From: DAOUTW01 sp964523575
Lineage (GTDB): Bacteria > Zixibacteria > MSB-5A5 > GN15 > JAAZOE01
Assembly: GCA_964523575.1 (NCBI GenBank)
Contig: CAZGAV010000004.1
Coordinates: 42,958 to 106,957 of the forward strand
Direction: 5' to 3'
DNA: 64,000 bases
Part shown: in pieces, positions 1 to 10,045 of the stretch
Layout: every line of letters begins with the position of its first letter
Numbering within the stretch: position 1 is the stretch's first letter
Notes under the pieces: generated by a model
Database searches by the model: none
Told to the model about the DNA's origin: nothing
Seen by the model: the letters and a program-made list of their open reading frames with translations, nothing else
Position numbers and translations under genes: made by a program

Positions 1-226
1 ACGATATCGGCCCTTTGCATTTCCGGCATTTGCCGCCCAGAATGATATAAGAAATAAGCGGGATATTGAGATAAAACGGTATCGGCTGACCGCAATGCGG
101 ACAGGCCGACCTCTCCAGGACGGTTTTTTTATCCCGGGGCAGGCGATAGATCAGGACATTGAGAAAAGACCCGATGGCCAGTCCGAGCAGTCCCGCAAAG
201 ATATAAAATACCGGCGTGGTTTCCAT
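1..226 (-). CDS. pilD: Prepilin peptidase (type IV prepilin leader peptidase), N-terminal part, cut by window edge
   Basis: Membrane aspartyl protease family that removes leader peptides from type IV pilins and type II secretion pseudopilins. Only the first 75 codons are in the window. They show a first membrane helix with the family motif GSFLNVLIYRLP at about residues 19-30, then two CxxC pairs (CPHC and CRKC) of the N-terminal zinc-binding and methyltransferase-like domain. The catalytic aspartates lie beyond the edge. The ATG at 226 sits 24 bases after the rsmE stop, so this is the last visible gene of the dnaK operon. A matching pilin system is not in the window. Confidence 0.88.
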   Translation of the reverse strand, partial: METTPVFYIFAGLLGLAIGSFLNVLIYRLPRDKKTVLERSACPHCGQPIPFYLNIPLISYIILGGKCRKCKGPIS

Positions 227-250
227 AATCTCTATATCGGCCGTTAACTG

Positions 251-994
251 TCAGGCTTTGACCATTTCGGCCATATAAATAAGCAAACCGGGAATGAGAA
301 TCCCGGCGGTCTCGGTCCGTAGAATACGCGAGCCAAGACTGATTTTGATAATCCCCCGCTCCCCGGCGGCTTCCAGTTCCGAAGATGACAGGCCCGATTC
401 CGGCCCGACGATGATAGTGAAAGTCGATTTTGATTTGAGTTCTATACTTTCGAAAATATTATCGGATCGGTCGCCGGGATGAAATAAGGCTGTTTCGGCC
501 GCCTCACTGCCGGCGATAAATTCTTTGAATGATATCGGTTCGGCAATTTCGGGAATTCGAGACCGCCCCGATTGCTTGACAGCCGCCTCGACGACGCGCC
601 CCCAGCGTTTCATTTTTGCCGAAACGGCTGATTTTTCCCCTAATTTGATCTTGCCCTTTTCGGTCAAGAGCGGAACGAAGCGACTGATGCCGGCTTCCGT
701 GCCTTTTTCGAGGACGGTATCGAATTTGGAAGCCGTCGAAAGACCGATAGCCAAAGTCAGCGAAAGACTCGGTTCGCCGCCGTTTTTGATCGTCCTGATT
801 ATTCGGCAGTCCGCCTTGCGGCCGTCGATAGAGGCGATTTCGCAAATATGACCCGTCCCCCGGCCGTCGATCAACTGCACCATCTCACCCCGGCCGAGGC
901 GCATGACCTTTATCATATGATGAGCCTCGGCGCCGGTCAAAGCAATCATGCTTTCACTAGCATCTTCAGGCTTATATATGAAAGTCGGTATCAT
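251..994 (-). CDS. rsmE: 16S rRNA (uracil1498-N3)-methyltransferase RsmE
   Basis: SPOUT-class methyltransferase that methylates N3 of U1498 in 16S rRNA; 247 residues, normal for the family. Visible motifs are HHMIKVMRL near the N-terminus (PUA-like domain), EKGTEAGISRFVPLLTEK in the middle, GPESGLSSSE (family GPEGG loop, here with Ser for the first Gly) and LGSRILRTETA at the C-terminal trefoil knot. The start is the ATG at 994, which overlaps the prmA stop as TAATG, so translation is probably coupled. An upstream in-frame start at 1021 would intrude further into prmA and lacks support. The prmA-rsmE pair follows dnaJ as in Firmicutes. Confidence 0.95.
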   Translation of the reverse strand: MIPTFIYKPEDASESMIALTGAEAHHMIKVMRLGRGEMVQLIDGRGTGHICEIASIDGRKADCRIIRTIKNGGEPSLSLTLAIGLSTASKFDTVLEKGTEAGISRFVPLLTEKGKIKLGEKSAVSAKMKRWGRVVEAAVKQSGRSRIPEIAEPISFKEFIAGSEAAETALFHPGDRSDNIFESIELKSKSTFTIIVGPESGLSSSELEAAGERGIIKISLGSRILRTETAGILIPGLLIYMAEMVKA

Positions 995-1872
995 TACGAC
1001 TGCACCGAATAGGTGACCCATTCATTTTCGGTCCGTATCTCGAACGAATTCAAACCGTGTGCTTTCAACGCTTCTTCTACCTCAGGCCGGTCGCGGTCCA
1101 GCAATCCGGCCAGAATAATCCGGCCGCCGCTATTCAGATGCTCTTTCAAGCGCCCGATGATGGGGACAATCACCGCTTTTATAATATTGACGACGATCAA
1201 ATCGAAATGTTTATCCGATGGGATATCGTCAATAGTGCCGATTTCGGCGCGACAAATATCGGCCACCTCATTGATATTGACATTTTCGAGGCAATTTTCC
1301 ACCGCCAGGGGATCGGTATCGTATCCGGCGATCTCAACCGCGCCGCGACGGGCGGCATAGATGCCCAATATCCCCGACCCGCAACCCAGATCCAGCATGC
1401 TCTTTCCGGTCAGTTCAGTTTTCGCCAGTTCCATCAGGCAGCCGCGCGTCGATTCATGCCGCCCGGTGCCGAAAGCCATCTTGGGTTCGATCAAAATTTC
1501 GACCCGGCCGGGAAAAGATTCCTCATTCCACGGCGGTTTGATGACAATGGAATCGCCGACAGCGACCGGCACCACCGATGTTTTGTAGGCCTCGATCCAG
1601 TCCAGATCCTTGATCTTTTTTTGGCGAAATTCAATTGCGGTCCGGGTCGGATTTATGTCGGTAAGATATTTTTTCAGACCGTCCAGATAAGCCTCGAGAT
1701 CGACCGTATCGGCGACATAAAATTTGATGGTCGTGTGGGAATCCTCGTCCTCGTCCTCAAGAAGCAATCCCCCGCAGATATTTTCGATGATATAATTGGC
1801 CACCGGGTCCACCTCGTCGAAGGGGACAGTAAGCGCTATTTCATGATAGTACGAAGCATCATTCTCCGCCAT
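994..1872 (-). CDS. prmA: Ribosomal protein L11 methyltransferase PrmA
   Basis: SAM-dependent class I methyltransferase that trimethylates ribosomal protein L11; 292 residues, the usual length. The C-terminal Rossmann domain holds FGTGRHEST (family substrate loop), the SAM-binding MLDLGCGSGILGIYAA, the acidic strand end GYDTDPLAVENC, and VVNIIKAVI where the family has a short Asn-containing motif. The N-terminal ~90 residues form the L11-recognition ferredoxin-like part. The start is 8 bases after the dnaJ stop and the stop overlaps rsmE, which places it firmly in the heat-shock operon. Confidence 0.95.
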   Translation of the reverse strand: MAENDASYYHEIALTVPFDEVDPVANYIIENICGGLLLEDEDEDSHTTIKFYVADTVDLEAYLDGLKKYLTDINPTRTAIEFRQKKIKDLDWIEAYKTSVVPVAVGDSIVIKPPWNEESFPGRVEILIEPKMAFGTGRHESTRGCLMELAKTELTGKSMLDLGCGSGILGIYAARRGAVEIAGYDTDPLAVENCLENVNINEVADICRAEIGTIDDIPSDKHFDLIVVNIIKAVIVPIIGRLKEHLNSGGRIILAGLLDRDRPEVEEALKAHGLNSFEIRTENEWVTYSVQS

Positions 1873-1880
1873 AACGCATC

Positions 1881-3038
1881 CTATAGCCCGAGGGTTTTGC
1901 GCAGTTTCGATAAAAATGATTTCGACGATTTAGGCGGAACAAAAGTCTCAGACTGGCCCAATTGCTTCAGCAGTTTCTCATCCGAACTCGATAATTTCGT
2001 CGGCGTCCAGACCTGCACCTGCACCAGTTGATCGCCCTTGCCGGACCGTCTCAAGTGGGGTATCCCCCGCCCTTTGAGCCTAAACACCTTGCCGGTCTGC
2101 GTTCCCGACGGTATGTCAAGATTGTCAACCCCGCCCAGCACCGGAATCTCAATCGTTCCTCCCAGAGCCGCGGTGACAAATGAAATCGGCATCAGGCAGA
2201 CGATATCGCTGTCCTGCCGGGAGAAGATATCATGGTCTTTTTCATCGATGACAACCAGCAAATCCCCCGCCGGCCCGCCCTGGCGTCCGATGTCCCCTTT
2301 GCCTCGAATCGGGATATAATTACCGGAGGCCACGCCGGCCGGTATATCGACGCTGACTGTCGTCTGATTTCTGACCCGACCCTCGCCTCGACATACCGAA
2401 CAGGGCGTCCCGATGATCTTCCCGTCGCCGTGACAGACATTGCAAGTGGTGACGTTGACCATCTGACCGAAAATCGACCGGGTTACCCGCCGCACCTGGC
2501 CGGCTCCCTTGCATTGCGGGCAAACTTGCTTTTGACTCCCCGGGGCGTTCCCCTGCCCGGAACATTCAGGGCAGGTATCGAGGCGCTTGACGCGCAGTTT
2601 TTTGGTGACGCCCGAGGCGATCTCTTCCAGCGTCAGGGCTATCCGGACCTGAAGGTCGCGCCCGCGATTGACCGCCTGTTCCCCGCGCCGTCCGCCGCCG
2701 AATATATCTTCAAATCCGAAGCCACCGCCGAAATCACGCATGAAGGCTCGCAGGGCATCGGAGAGATCGAATCCCTCGAACCCAAAACCGCCGCCGGGGA
2801 ATCCGCTTCCCTGGCCCATCCCGGCGTGACCGAACTGGTCATAACGCCGCCGCTTGGAATCGTCCTTGAGGACTTCGTAGGCCTCAGTCGCTTCCTTGAA
2901 TTTCGTTTCCGCTTCGGTGCTACCCGGATTGCGATCCGGATGGTATTTCATCGCCAGCTGGCGATAGGCCTTTTTTATATCCTCGATTCCGGCCGAACGA
3001 TCCACGCCCAGAACTTCGTAGTAGTCTCGTTTTTCCAT
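1881..3038 (-). CDS. dnaJ: Chaperone protein DnaJ (Hsp40)
   Basis: Co-chaperone that delivers unfolded clients to DnaK and stimulates its ATPase. About 385 residues with all canonical parts in order: J domain with YYEVLGVDRSA and the HPD tripeptide (KYHPDRNPG), Gly/Phe-rich segment (residues ~70-115), and four zinc-finger repeats CPECSGQG, CPQCKGAG, CNVCHGDG and CSVCRGEG. The two C-terminal substrate-binding beta domains follow. The ATG at 3038 is preferred; a GTG two codons upstream is also in frame. It lies 18 bases after dnaK in the same operon. Confidence 0.97.
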   Translation of the reverse strand: MEKRDYYEVLGVDRSAGIEDIKKAYRQLAMKYHPDRNPGSTEAETKFKEATEAYEVLKDDSKRRRYDQFGHAGMGQGSGFPGGGFGFEGFDLSDALRAFMRDFGGGFGFEDIFGGGRRGEQAVNRGRDLQVRIALTLEEIASGVTKKLRVKRLDTCPECSGQGNAPGSQKQVCPQCKGAGQVRRVTRSIFGQMVNVTTCNVCHGDGKIIGTPCSVCRGEGRVRNQTTVSVDIPAGVASGNYIPIRGKGDIGRQGGPAGDLLVVIDEKDHDIFSRQDSDIVCLMPISFVTAALGGTIEIPVLGGVDNLDIPSGTQTGKVFRLKGRGIPHLRRSGKGDQLVQVQVWTPTKLSSSDEKLLKQLGQSETFVPPKSSKSFLSKLRKTLGL

Positions 3039-3056
3039 CAACACCCGTTTCCGTGG

Positions 3057-5003
<1,947 letters not shown>

Positions 5004-5031
5004 TATTCTCACTCCTCATCTATGAGAAAAC

Positions 5032-5700
5032 TCACTTGTTTTCCTTTTTGTTGTCCGATGATCCGCGGCTGACCACCACTCGGGCATGCCGCAGAACCTT
5101 GTCGTCGATTTTGTATCCCTTTTGGATTTCCTGGCAGACGATGCCTTCGCCATACTCATCCGAATCGACCTGCATCATCGCCTCGTGCAGGGCCGGATCG
5201 AAAGGTTTTCCGATCGACTCGATGACGGTGACCTGTTCCTTTTGCAGAAGCTCGGTGAGTTGGTTATAAATCAACTCGACCCCTTTGCGATAGGCGTCGC
5301 CGTCGTCCTCGCCGTTTTCATGATTCATGGCCCGTTCGAAATTATCGATAATTTCCACCAGAGAACGCAGTAACCGCATATTGGCGGTCCTGACGATTTC
5401 GCCGAATTCCCGGGCCGTTCTTTTTCTGTAATTGTCGAATTCGGCCGCCAGCCTCAGGTATCGATCCGATTCCGATGCGGCCGCTTCCTCATCTTCCGCC
5501 GATGATGGCTCAGCCTCCGGTTGATTCAGAAGTCCGTCTTCGACCTCGATTTTTCCGTCCTCGTCCAGCTCCGTTTCCCGCCCTTCGAACGGTTCGGCGC
5601 GGTCGTCATCGTTGATTTCTATCCGGATTCCTCGATCCGGTTTATCATCATGGCCGACATTGTCGGAGGCGTCGGAATTATTTTCTTTTTTATGTGACAT
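5032..5700 (-). CDS. grpE: Nucleotide exchange factor GrpE
   Basis: Releases ADP from DnaK in the Hsp70 cycle. 222 residues: a long, very acidic, probably disordered N-terminal third (rich in Asp and Glu), then the coiled-coil dimerisation helix (from about SDRYLRLAAEFDNYRKR), and a C-terminal beta domain with the family signature around FDPALHEAM and GYKIDDKVLRHARVVVS. The acidic leader is longer than in E. coli GrpE. The gene follows hrcA by 24 bases and precedes dnaK by 28. Confidence 0.96.
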   Translation of the reverse strand: MSHKKENNSDASDNVGHDDKPDRGIRIEINDDDRAEPFEGRETELDEDGKIEVEDGLLNQPEAEPSSAEDEEAAASESDRYLRLAAEFDNYRKRTAREFGEIVRTANMRLLRSLVEIIDNFERAMNHENGEDDGDAYRKGVELIYNQLTELLQKEQVTVIESIGKPFDPALHEAMMQVDSDEYGEGIVCQEIQKGYKIDDKVLRHARVVVSRGSSDNKKENK

Positions 5701-5724
5701 GTAAAAAATGCTCCCTGATTGGCG

Positions 5725-6759
5725 CTAATCACCTTTAAGAACCTTGCTCAACTGGCGCGCCGCATACTTCACCAGCGACACCAGCTTGGCGTACGGCATC
5801 CGGGTCGGGCCGATGATGCCGATGGTCCCGGTAGTGCCGCCGGCGTTGTAGGTCGCCGACACGACCGAGCAGGATTGAATTTCCCGGGCTTTGTTTTCCG
5901 CGCCGATGGTGATGACGATGCCGCTGTTGGCATCGCCCGGATGCTCAAATAGTTCGATCAGGCCCGATTTTTGATGAATGATTTTCATCAGACTCTGCAG
6001 TTTTTCGCGGTCGGCGAACTCCGGCTGAAAAATTATATTCTGTGTCCCCTCGATATGCATCTTGTGCGTACTGAGACTTCTCCAGACATTCGAATCGCTG
6101 TCGAGGAACAGACGCAGAAGGCGCGGATTCCCGCCCGATTCGGCCAGCCGCTCCTGAATCGTCTTGCGGATATGACCCAGCGACAAGCCGGCCAGCTTTT
6201 CATTGAGAACCTGAGACATCTCTTCCAGTTCAAAATAACTGATGGAGGCATCAACTTCGACCAGGATCGTCCGCGCCAGTCCCGAACGGAAGGCCATCAC
6301 TACCAGCACCTTCCCCTCCGACATTTCGATCAATTCGATACGGGACAGAACGGAATCGTCGAGCTGGGGAGTTATGGTGATACTCAGGTGCTCCGAAAGA
6401 TCGGCCAGCACCCGCGAAGTCTGCTCCAGAATCGTGTCGACTCCACTACCGGCGGCCCGTAAACCGTTTTTGATGAAAGCTCTCTCGGCCTCGGTCAACG
6501 GCTCCTGCCGCAGAAGGGTATCGACAAATAGACGATAACCGGCATCGGTCGGGATGCGGCCGGCCGAGGTATGCGGTTGCTGAACCAGCCCCATCTCCTC
6601 CAGATCCTGCATGGTGTTGCGGATCGTGGCCGGAGAAATGCCCAGCCGATATTTATTGGCAATGGCGCGCGAACCGACCGGGTCCGCCGATTTCACATAA
6701 TGCGAAATCAGGCAGGCCAGAATCTTCTTCTCGCGCTCGGTCAAATTTTCAAAGGCCAT
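5725..6759 (-). CDS. hrcA: Heat-inducible transcription repressor HrcA
   Basis: Repressor that binds CIRCE operators and shuts off class I heat-shock genes. About 344 residues. The N-terminal winged helix contains VGSRAIANKYRLGISPATIRNTMQDLEEMGL, and the recognition wing has QPHTSAGRIPTDAGYR, both diagnostic. The remainder is the GAF-like dimerisation domain ending in GIIGPTRMPYAKLVSLVKYAA. The ATG at 6759 is chosen; a TTG four codons upstream is possible. A CIRCE-like element lies about 40 bases upstream, so hrcA is expected to repress its own operon. It is the first gene of hrcA-grpE-dnaK-dnaJ-prmA-rsmE. Confidence 0.96.
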   Translation of the reverse strand: MAFENLTEREKKILACLISHYVKSADPVGSRAIANKYRLGISPATIRNTMQDLEEMGLVQQPHTSAGRIPTDAGYRLFVDTLLRQEPLTEAERAFIKNGLRAAGSGVDTILEQTSRVLADLSEHLSITITPQLDDSVLSRIELIEMSEGKVLVVMAFRSGLARTILVEVDASISYFELEEMSQVLNEKLAGLSLGHIRKTIQERLAESGGNPRLLRLFLDSDSNVWRSLSTHKMHIEGTQNIIFQPEFADREKLQSLMKIIHQKSGLIELFEHPGDANSGIVITIGAENKAREIQSCSVVSATYNAGGTTGTIGIIGPTRMPYAKLVSLVKYAARQLSKVLKGD

Positions 6760-6796
6760 CTTAATTTCCAATCGTTCAATAAGATAGGCGCAATTT

Positions 6797-6823
6797 TTGG
6801 CACTCTTGGCCTATGAGTGACAA
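6797..6823 (-). promoter_or_regulatory. CIRCE operator for HrcA
   Basis: Inverted repeat TTGGCACTC - 9 bases - GAGTGACAA, against the consensus TTAGCACTC-N9-GAGTGCTAA: 8 of 9 matches in the left arm, 7 of 9 in the right, correct 9-base spacer. It lies directly upstream of hrcA, the gene for its cognate repressor. A TTGACA box (minus strand, 6846-6851) lies further upstream, but I do not see a convincing -10 at the right distance. Confidence 0.9.
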
Positions 6824-6909
6824 AAAAACGGCAAAAAACCGTGTTTGTCAACCATTATTTAACAGATGATGATGAAAACAGTTCCCGCGGCGCCGCCCCC
6901 GCGATTCGG

Positions 6910-7230
6910 TCAGGGTTTGGAGACCTTCTTGGGGGGCGGATTAGGGGTTGCCTTTTGCCGGGATGTCTTAGCCGGCGCTTTTTCCGACCGGTCGTCAATA
7001 CCGTTGTTGTTGCGGTCAATGAAATTGTCGTAGTTCTTTTTATTCGAATGATCCTTGTCGGCCTGAGAATTCTGCGTATCGGACGGCTGGTCGATTTTCT
7101 TCTTTTCTACTTCAACCGTCTTCTTGTCCGGCGACGGTTCGTCTTTCTTCGACTTGTCGATCGCCGCCGCCGGAAGACTCAAAACAACCAGCAGTTCCAA
7201 AACGAATAATATTTTAATCAACAATTTCAT
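6910..7230 (-). CDS. Small secreted protein with Lys/Asp-rich body, function unknown
   Basis: About 106 residues from the ATG at 7230, which has GAGGAAG just upstream. The first ~23 residues are a clear signal peptide (MKLLIKILFVLELL... ending near AAA). The body is hydrophilic and Lys/Asp/Pro-rich and contains FIDRNNNGIDDRSE, which resembles the calcium-binding DxNxDGxxD loops of thrombospondin type 3 or EF-hand-like repeats; this single loop is weak evidence for calcium binding. The C-terminus is basic and Pro-rich. It lies between the CIRCE region and a larger envelope gene, with its own ribosome-binding site. I do not recognise a family. Confidence 0.6.
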   Translation of the reverse strand: MKLLIKILFVLELLVVLSLPAAAIDKSKKDEPSPDKKTVEVEKKKIDQPSDTQNSQADKDHSNKKNYDNFIDRNNNGIDDRSEKAPAKTSRQKATPNPPPKKVSKP

Positions 7231-7248
7231 GGCTTCCTCAGCAATATA

Positions 7249-7270
7249 GCCCGGCGACTTGGCGCCGGGC
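7249..7270. repeat. Strong hairpin between two minus-strand genes
   Basis: Perfect 8-bp stem GCCCGGCG / CGCCGGGC with a 6-base loop, in the short gap between the gene ending at 7298 and the one starting at 7230. It lacks a U-tract on the minus strand, so it may be an imperfect terminator, an mRNA-stabilising hairpin or an intercistronic processing site. Confidence 0.5.
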
Positions 7271-7297
7271 AAATAAAAATTTAACGGCGCCTACCTT

Positions 7298-8710
7298 TTA
7301 CTTTTTGCCTCCACCGCCGGACTTTCGACTGCTCGAAGAAGATTTCGAGGACGAGGATGAACGGCTCGACGAGGAGGATCGGCCGGAGGAAGAACTCCGG
7401 CCGACCGAGGAGGATTTGTTGCCGCCCGATGAACGGGAGACATTGCCGCTCTTGCGGGTTGAGGATGAGCTTTTGGAACCCGATGAACTTTTCGAAGAGC
7501 CGGTACTCTTATAGGTGCCGCTCGGTGATTTCCGCGTGTCGCCGCTTTTGTAATCGCCGCCCGATTTCTTGGTTTCGCCACCGCTCTTGCGGGTATCGGG
7601 CGTGGAACGCTTGACAGTCCCTTCGGTTTTGCGGCTGGCACCGTCAGTTTGCTTGGTGCCCGTTTTCGGACGATTCCAGGTGTCTTCGATCCGCCGGGCT
7701 TTGGTTCCGGTCGGCTTCTGAATCGTGGAACGGCCGTCTTTGGTAATCGTGGTCTGTTTACGGGTCCGGTAATCGCCCGGATTGCCCTTGGAATTCAGGG
7801 TTCGGTCGGCTACCACCTTGTGGTCAGAAAGCACATAGCTGGACCGGGCATATTTCTTGGCCTGAACCCGAACGTCCTTGAATCGGCTGACGGCCGTTCG
7901 TGAGGTCTTTATACGACTGCGATCCAGATGGATAGTATGGTCGTGGACGAACTCGATATGGTTCTCCCAGCAATAACCGTAGCGGTCGTAAATCGTCACC
8001 CAATGCCAGCCGACGATCACCCGGGGAATCCACATCGGCGCGATACCGAAATATATACCGTCGATGTAAATCTCGGCGCCGAAAGGATAGTCGATATAGA
8101 CCATCGAGTAATACGGGGTGTTATACCAGGGACGCGGAACATAGACCGGCTTATAGTAATAATGCGGCGTTTTGACATAAACCGAAGCGTGGTCAAAGGC
8201 GCGCGCATCATTATTCCACCGACCGGTGAAGTAGCGGTTGTTGATATAGTCGAGGAAATCCTCGGGGCTGTCATAATAATCGGCGCTCAACGGACAGCCG
8301 TTGTACCAGTCGGGAATATCCATCTGGTCGAGCGAGGCTATGGCCTGAATATGTTCAATACCCTCGGGGCCGGTGACAATCAGGTCGTAGTCGTCATTGT
8401 CGGCGGGAATGGCGTACACCTCGCCGCCGGAGACGAAACCATTGTCCCAGGAATCAGCCGGATAAAGCAGGTTGATATCGCCGCGAGTATCGAGGCTGTA
8501 GATGGCGACGAAACAATCCCGGCTGGCCCGGAAAAGAATGGTGATACCATCCCCTTCATAGTAGATGCCGTCGTCGTTATCGACCCAGACATTCACGTTC
8601 AGCGAGCCCTGCACGGCCGCGTCGGAACGAAACTCCTTGTCTTCAGCCCGCGCGCCGATGGTCGGGACGACCATCAAGGCGATCAGTATGGCGAGAAAAA
8701 TCTTCTTCAT
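7298..8710 (-). CDS. Exported protein with DUF4384-like and PEGA-like regions and a basic Ser-rich tail
   Basis: About 470 residues. A signal peptide (MKKIFLAILIALMVVPTIGARA) is followed by a region resembling DUF4384 (VWVDNDDGIYYEGDGITILF, then FVAIYSLDTRGDINLLYP), which in other proteins precedes surface or kinase-linked modules. A PEGA-like stretch follows (YIDYPFGAEIYIDGIYFG ... GWHWVTIYDRYGY). The last ~110 residues are low-complexity Ser/Gly/Lys/Arg with runs of Ser, giving a strongly basic tail. The ATG at 8710 directly precedes the signal peptide. The tail might bind an acidic polymer or cell wall material; that is inference. Domain calls are by eye. Confidence 0.7.
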   Translation of the reverse strand: MKKIFLAILIALMVVPTIGARAEDKEFRSDAAVQGSLNVNVWVDNDDGIYYEGDGITILFRASRDCFVAIYSLDTRGDINLLYPADSWDNGFVSGGEVYAIPADNDDYDLIVTGPEGIEHIQAIASLDQMDIPDWYNGCPLSADYYDSPEDFLDYINNRYFTGRWNNDARAFDHASVYVKTPHYYYKPVYVPRPWYNTPYYSMVYIDYPFGAEIYIDGIYFGIAPMWIPRVIVGWHWVTIYDRYGYCWENHIEFVHDHTIHLDRSRIKTSRTAVSRFKDVRVQAKKYARSSYVLSDHKVVADRTLNSKGNPGDYRTRKQTTITKDGRSTIQKPTGTKARRIEDTWNRPKTGTKQTDGASRKTEGTVKRSTPDTRKSGGETKKSGGDYKSGDTRKSPSGTYKSTGSSKSSSGSKSSSSTRKSGNVSRSSGGNKSSSVGRSSSSGRSSSSSRSSSSSKSSSSSRKSGGGGKK

Positions 8711-8776
8711 TTTGGTTTCCTGCCTTTCCAGGAATATCCTTGGCATTCCCCGTTTAGGGTTGACAAAGAACTCTAT

Positions 8777-9613
8777 TTATTCTCCCCCCCGCGGATGACG
8801 CAGGTAGTCGGGAGCTTTTTCCACTATCGGTTTCAATTCCAGGTTACCCGGAGCGACTTGATAAGCCCAATCGAAGATGACATGGTCGGTGCTGATACCG
8901 GTCACCCGGATTTTGGCGAAATGGTTGTCGTCGGTCCAGATGATATAAGTATGATACAGAATCACCTCCAGCCAGCCGTTGGCCGACCAGCCGTACTCGG
9001 GCGAATAACCGATCTCGTCGAAGTTGTCGGTGTAGCCCATATCCTGTATGTCGGTGTCGATATTTCCGACGTTGAAATAGAAGACGCCGTCACCCGAGAA
9101 GTATTCCAGATAAAAGTCGGCGGCGGTGTTGAGGTAATTGACATTGACGGCTGCAGCCAGGTTCCATCCGGCATACGACGGCAAAGTCTCATAGTCGAAA
9201 ACCACCGCGCCCGTCCCCTGAGGCCGGGGCGTATCGAACACATTTTCATACGAGAGGTCCGAAAGATTGCCGTCGATATCCAGCGAAGACACGGCGTAGT
9301 AGTAGGTATAGCCGTTGGTCAGGCCGTCATCGACAAAATACTCATTGGTCGTCCGACCGATTTCGATATATCCGGTGTCGGGGTCAAAATCGGAACGATA
9401 AACGACATAAGTCTCAAAATCATTGCTGACGTCGTCGATCGGCAACCAGTAAAGCAACACTTCCTCGTTACCGGTGACCGAATAAACTCCCTGAGGTACC
9501 GGCGGCGGCACGTCTTCGTAAACGTAAACGATTTTTTCGTCGTTATTCTGATCACAGCCGACCATCATCAGGGCGGCCGCGGCTATCAGGACTGTCAGAA
9601 ACATCGTTTTCAT
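8777..9613 (-). CDS. Lipoprotein with a fibronectin type III-like domain
   Basis: About 278 residues. The N-terminus is a lipoprotein signal with the lipobox VGC at residues 18-20, so Cys20 should be acylated. Residues ~35-125 look like a fibronectin type III fold (PPPVPQGVYSVTGNEEVLLYW ... YVVYRSDFD ... TYYYAVSSLDIDGNLS). The rest is a beta-rich domain I do not recognise. The ATG at 9613 is preceded by GAGG five bases upstream, and a near-consensus promoter lies at 9711-9739. Likely an envelope-anchored protein; substrate or partner unknown. Confidence 0.75.
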   Translation of the reverse strand: MKTMFLTVLIAAAALMMVGCDQNNDEKIVYVYEDVPPPVPQGVYSVTGNEEVLLYWLPIDDVSNDFETYVVYRSDFDPDTGYIEIGRTTNEYFVDDGLTNGYTYYYAVSSLDIDGNLSDLSYENVFDTPRPQGTGAVVFDYETLPSYAGWNLAAAVNVNYLNTAADFYLEYFSGDGVFYFNVGNIDTDIQDMGYTDNFDEIGYSPEYGWSANGWLEVILYHTYIIWTDDNHFAKIRVTGISTDHVIFDWAYQVAPGNLELKPIVEKAPDYLRHPRGGE

Positions 9614-9710
9614 ACTTGCCTCCATTCGTCTTCGCCGAGATTGATTGCAAAGGGTATGCCAACTATTTTTCTCTGCCCATAATCCTCTTATTGGCAATTA
9701 GTTACAGATT

Positions 9711-9739
9711 ATTATCGGTATCTCAACGACCTCTGTCAA
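9711..9739 (-). promoter_or_regulatory. Sigma-70-type promoter for the lipoprotein gene
   Basis: TTGACA (9734-9739), 17-base spacer, GATAAT (9711-9716), reading toward the ATG at 9613. Perfect -35 and 5 of 6 matches in the -10. Confidence 0.75.
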
Positions 9740-9990
9740 TCTATAAAATGCACACTTTTTGTGCGCCCTCGTCCGGGGGTGCACTATATTGTTATCGACC
9801 CCGGCCGGAATCTATTCGGTCACCGACCAAACCCCGCCCAAACGATGCCTTTGCGCCGCGAAAATATCCATGATTCCGCCCGGTATTTTAATTCACCGAT
9901 AATCGGCCCCATCAAAATAAATTGATCACAATCTCGCGTCCGAATATATTTTCACGCCTTCCCCTTCACTCCAAAAGGCCCAAAAAGGGC

Positions 9991-10020
9991 TTGATTTGAA
10001 CGTAAATTCTGATGTATAAT
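9991..10020 (+). promoter_or_regulatory. Sigma-70-type promoter for purDE
   Basis: TTGATT (9991-9996), 18-base spacer, TATAAT (10015-10020). The purD ATG is 25 bases downstream of the -10, with AAGGA as ribosome-binding site in between. No purine riboswitch or clear PurR operator is visible. Confidence 0.75.
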
Positions 10021-10045
10021 AGAAGTTTCAATGTAAGGACGGATT

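Larger units (their letters stand above)
9614..10045. other. Divergent intergenic region with two promoters
   Basis: This 432-base gap separates the minus-strand lipoprotein gene from purD. It holds a minus-strand promoter (9711-9739) and a plus-strand promoter (9991-10020). Between them is a small inverted repeat, GCACA-5-TGTGC near 9750, and no convincing coding frame. Confidence 0.7.

Noticed and set aside
7305..7640. Tandem-repeat or CRISPR-like appearance
   Set aside because: The repetition is degenerate Ser/Arg/Lys codons of a low-complexity protein tail, with no constant repeat and spacer lengths.
7928..9682. A 584-codon open frame on the plus strand
   Set aside because: It runs antisense through two genes with signal peptides, ribosome-binding sites and recognisable domains. 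Its translation is rich in Ile, Val and Asp in the way mirror frames of this codon usage are.
9967..9992. Terminator-like AGGCCC-AAAAA-GGGCTT hairpin ahead of the purD promoter
   Set aside because: Only four strong base pairs, and no gene ends upstream on the plus strand.
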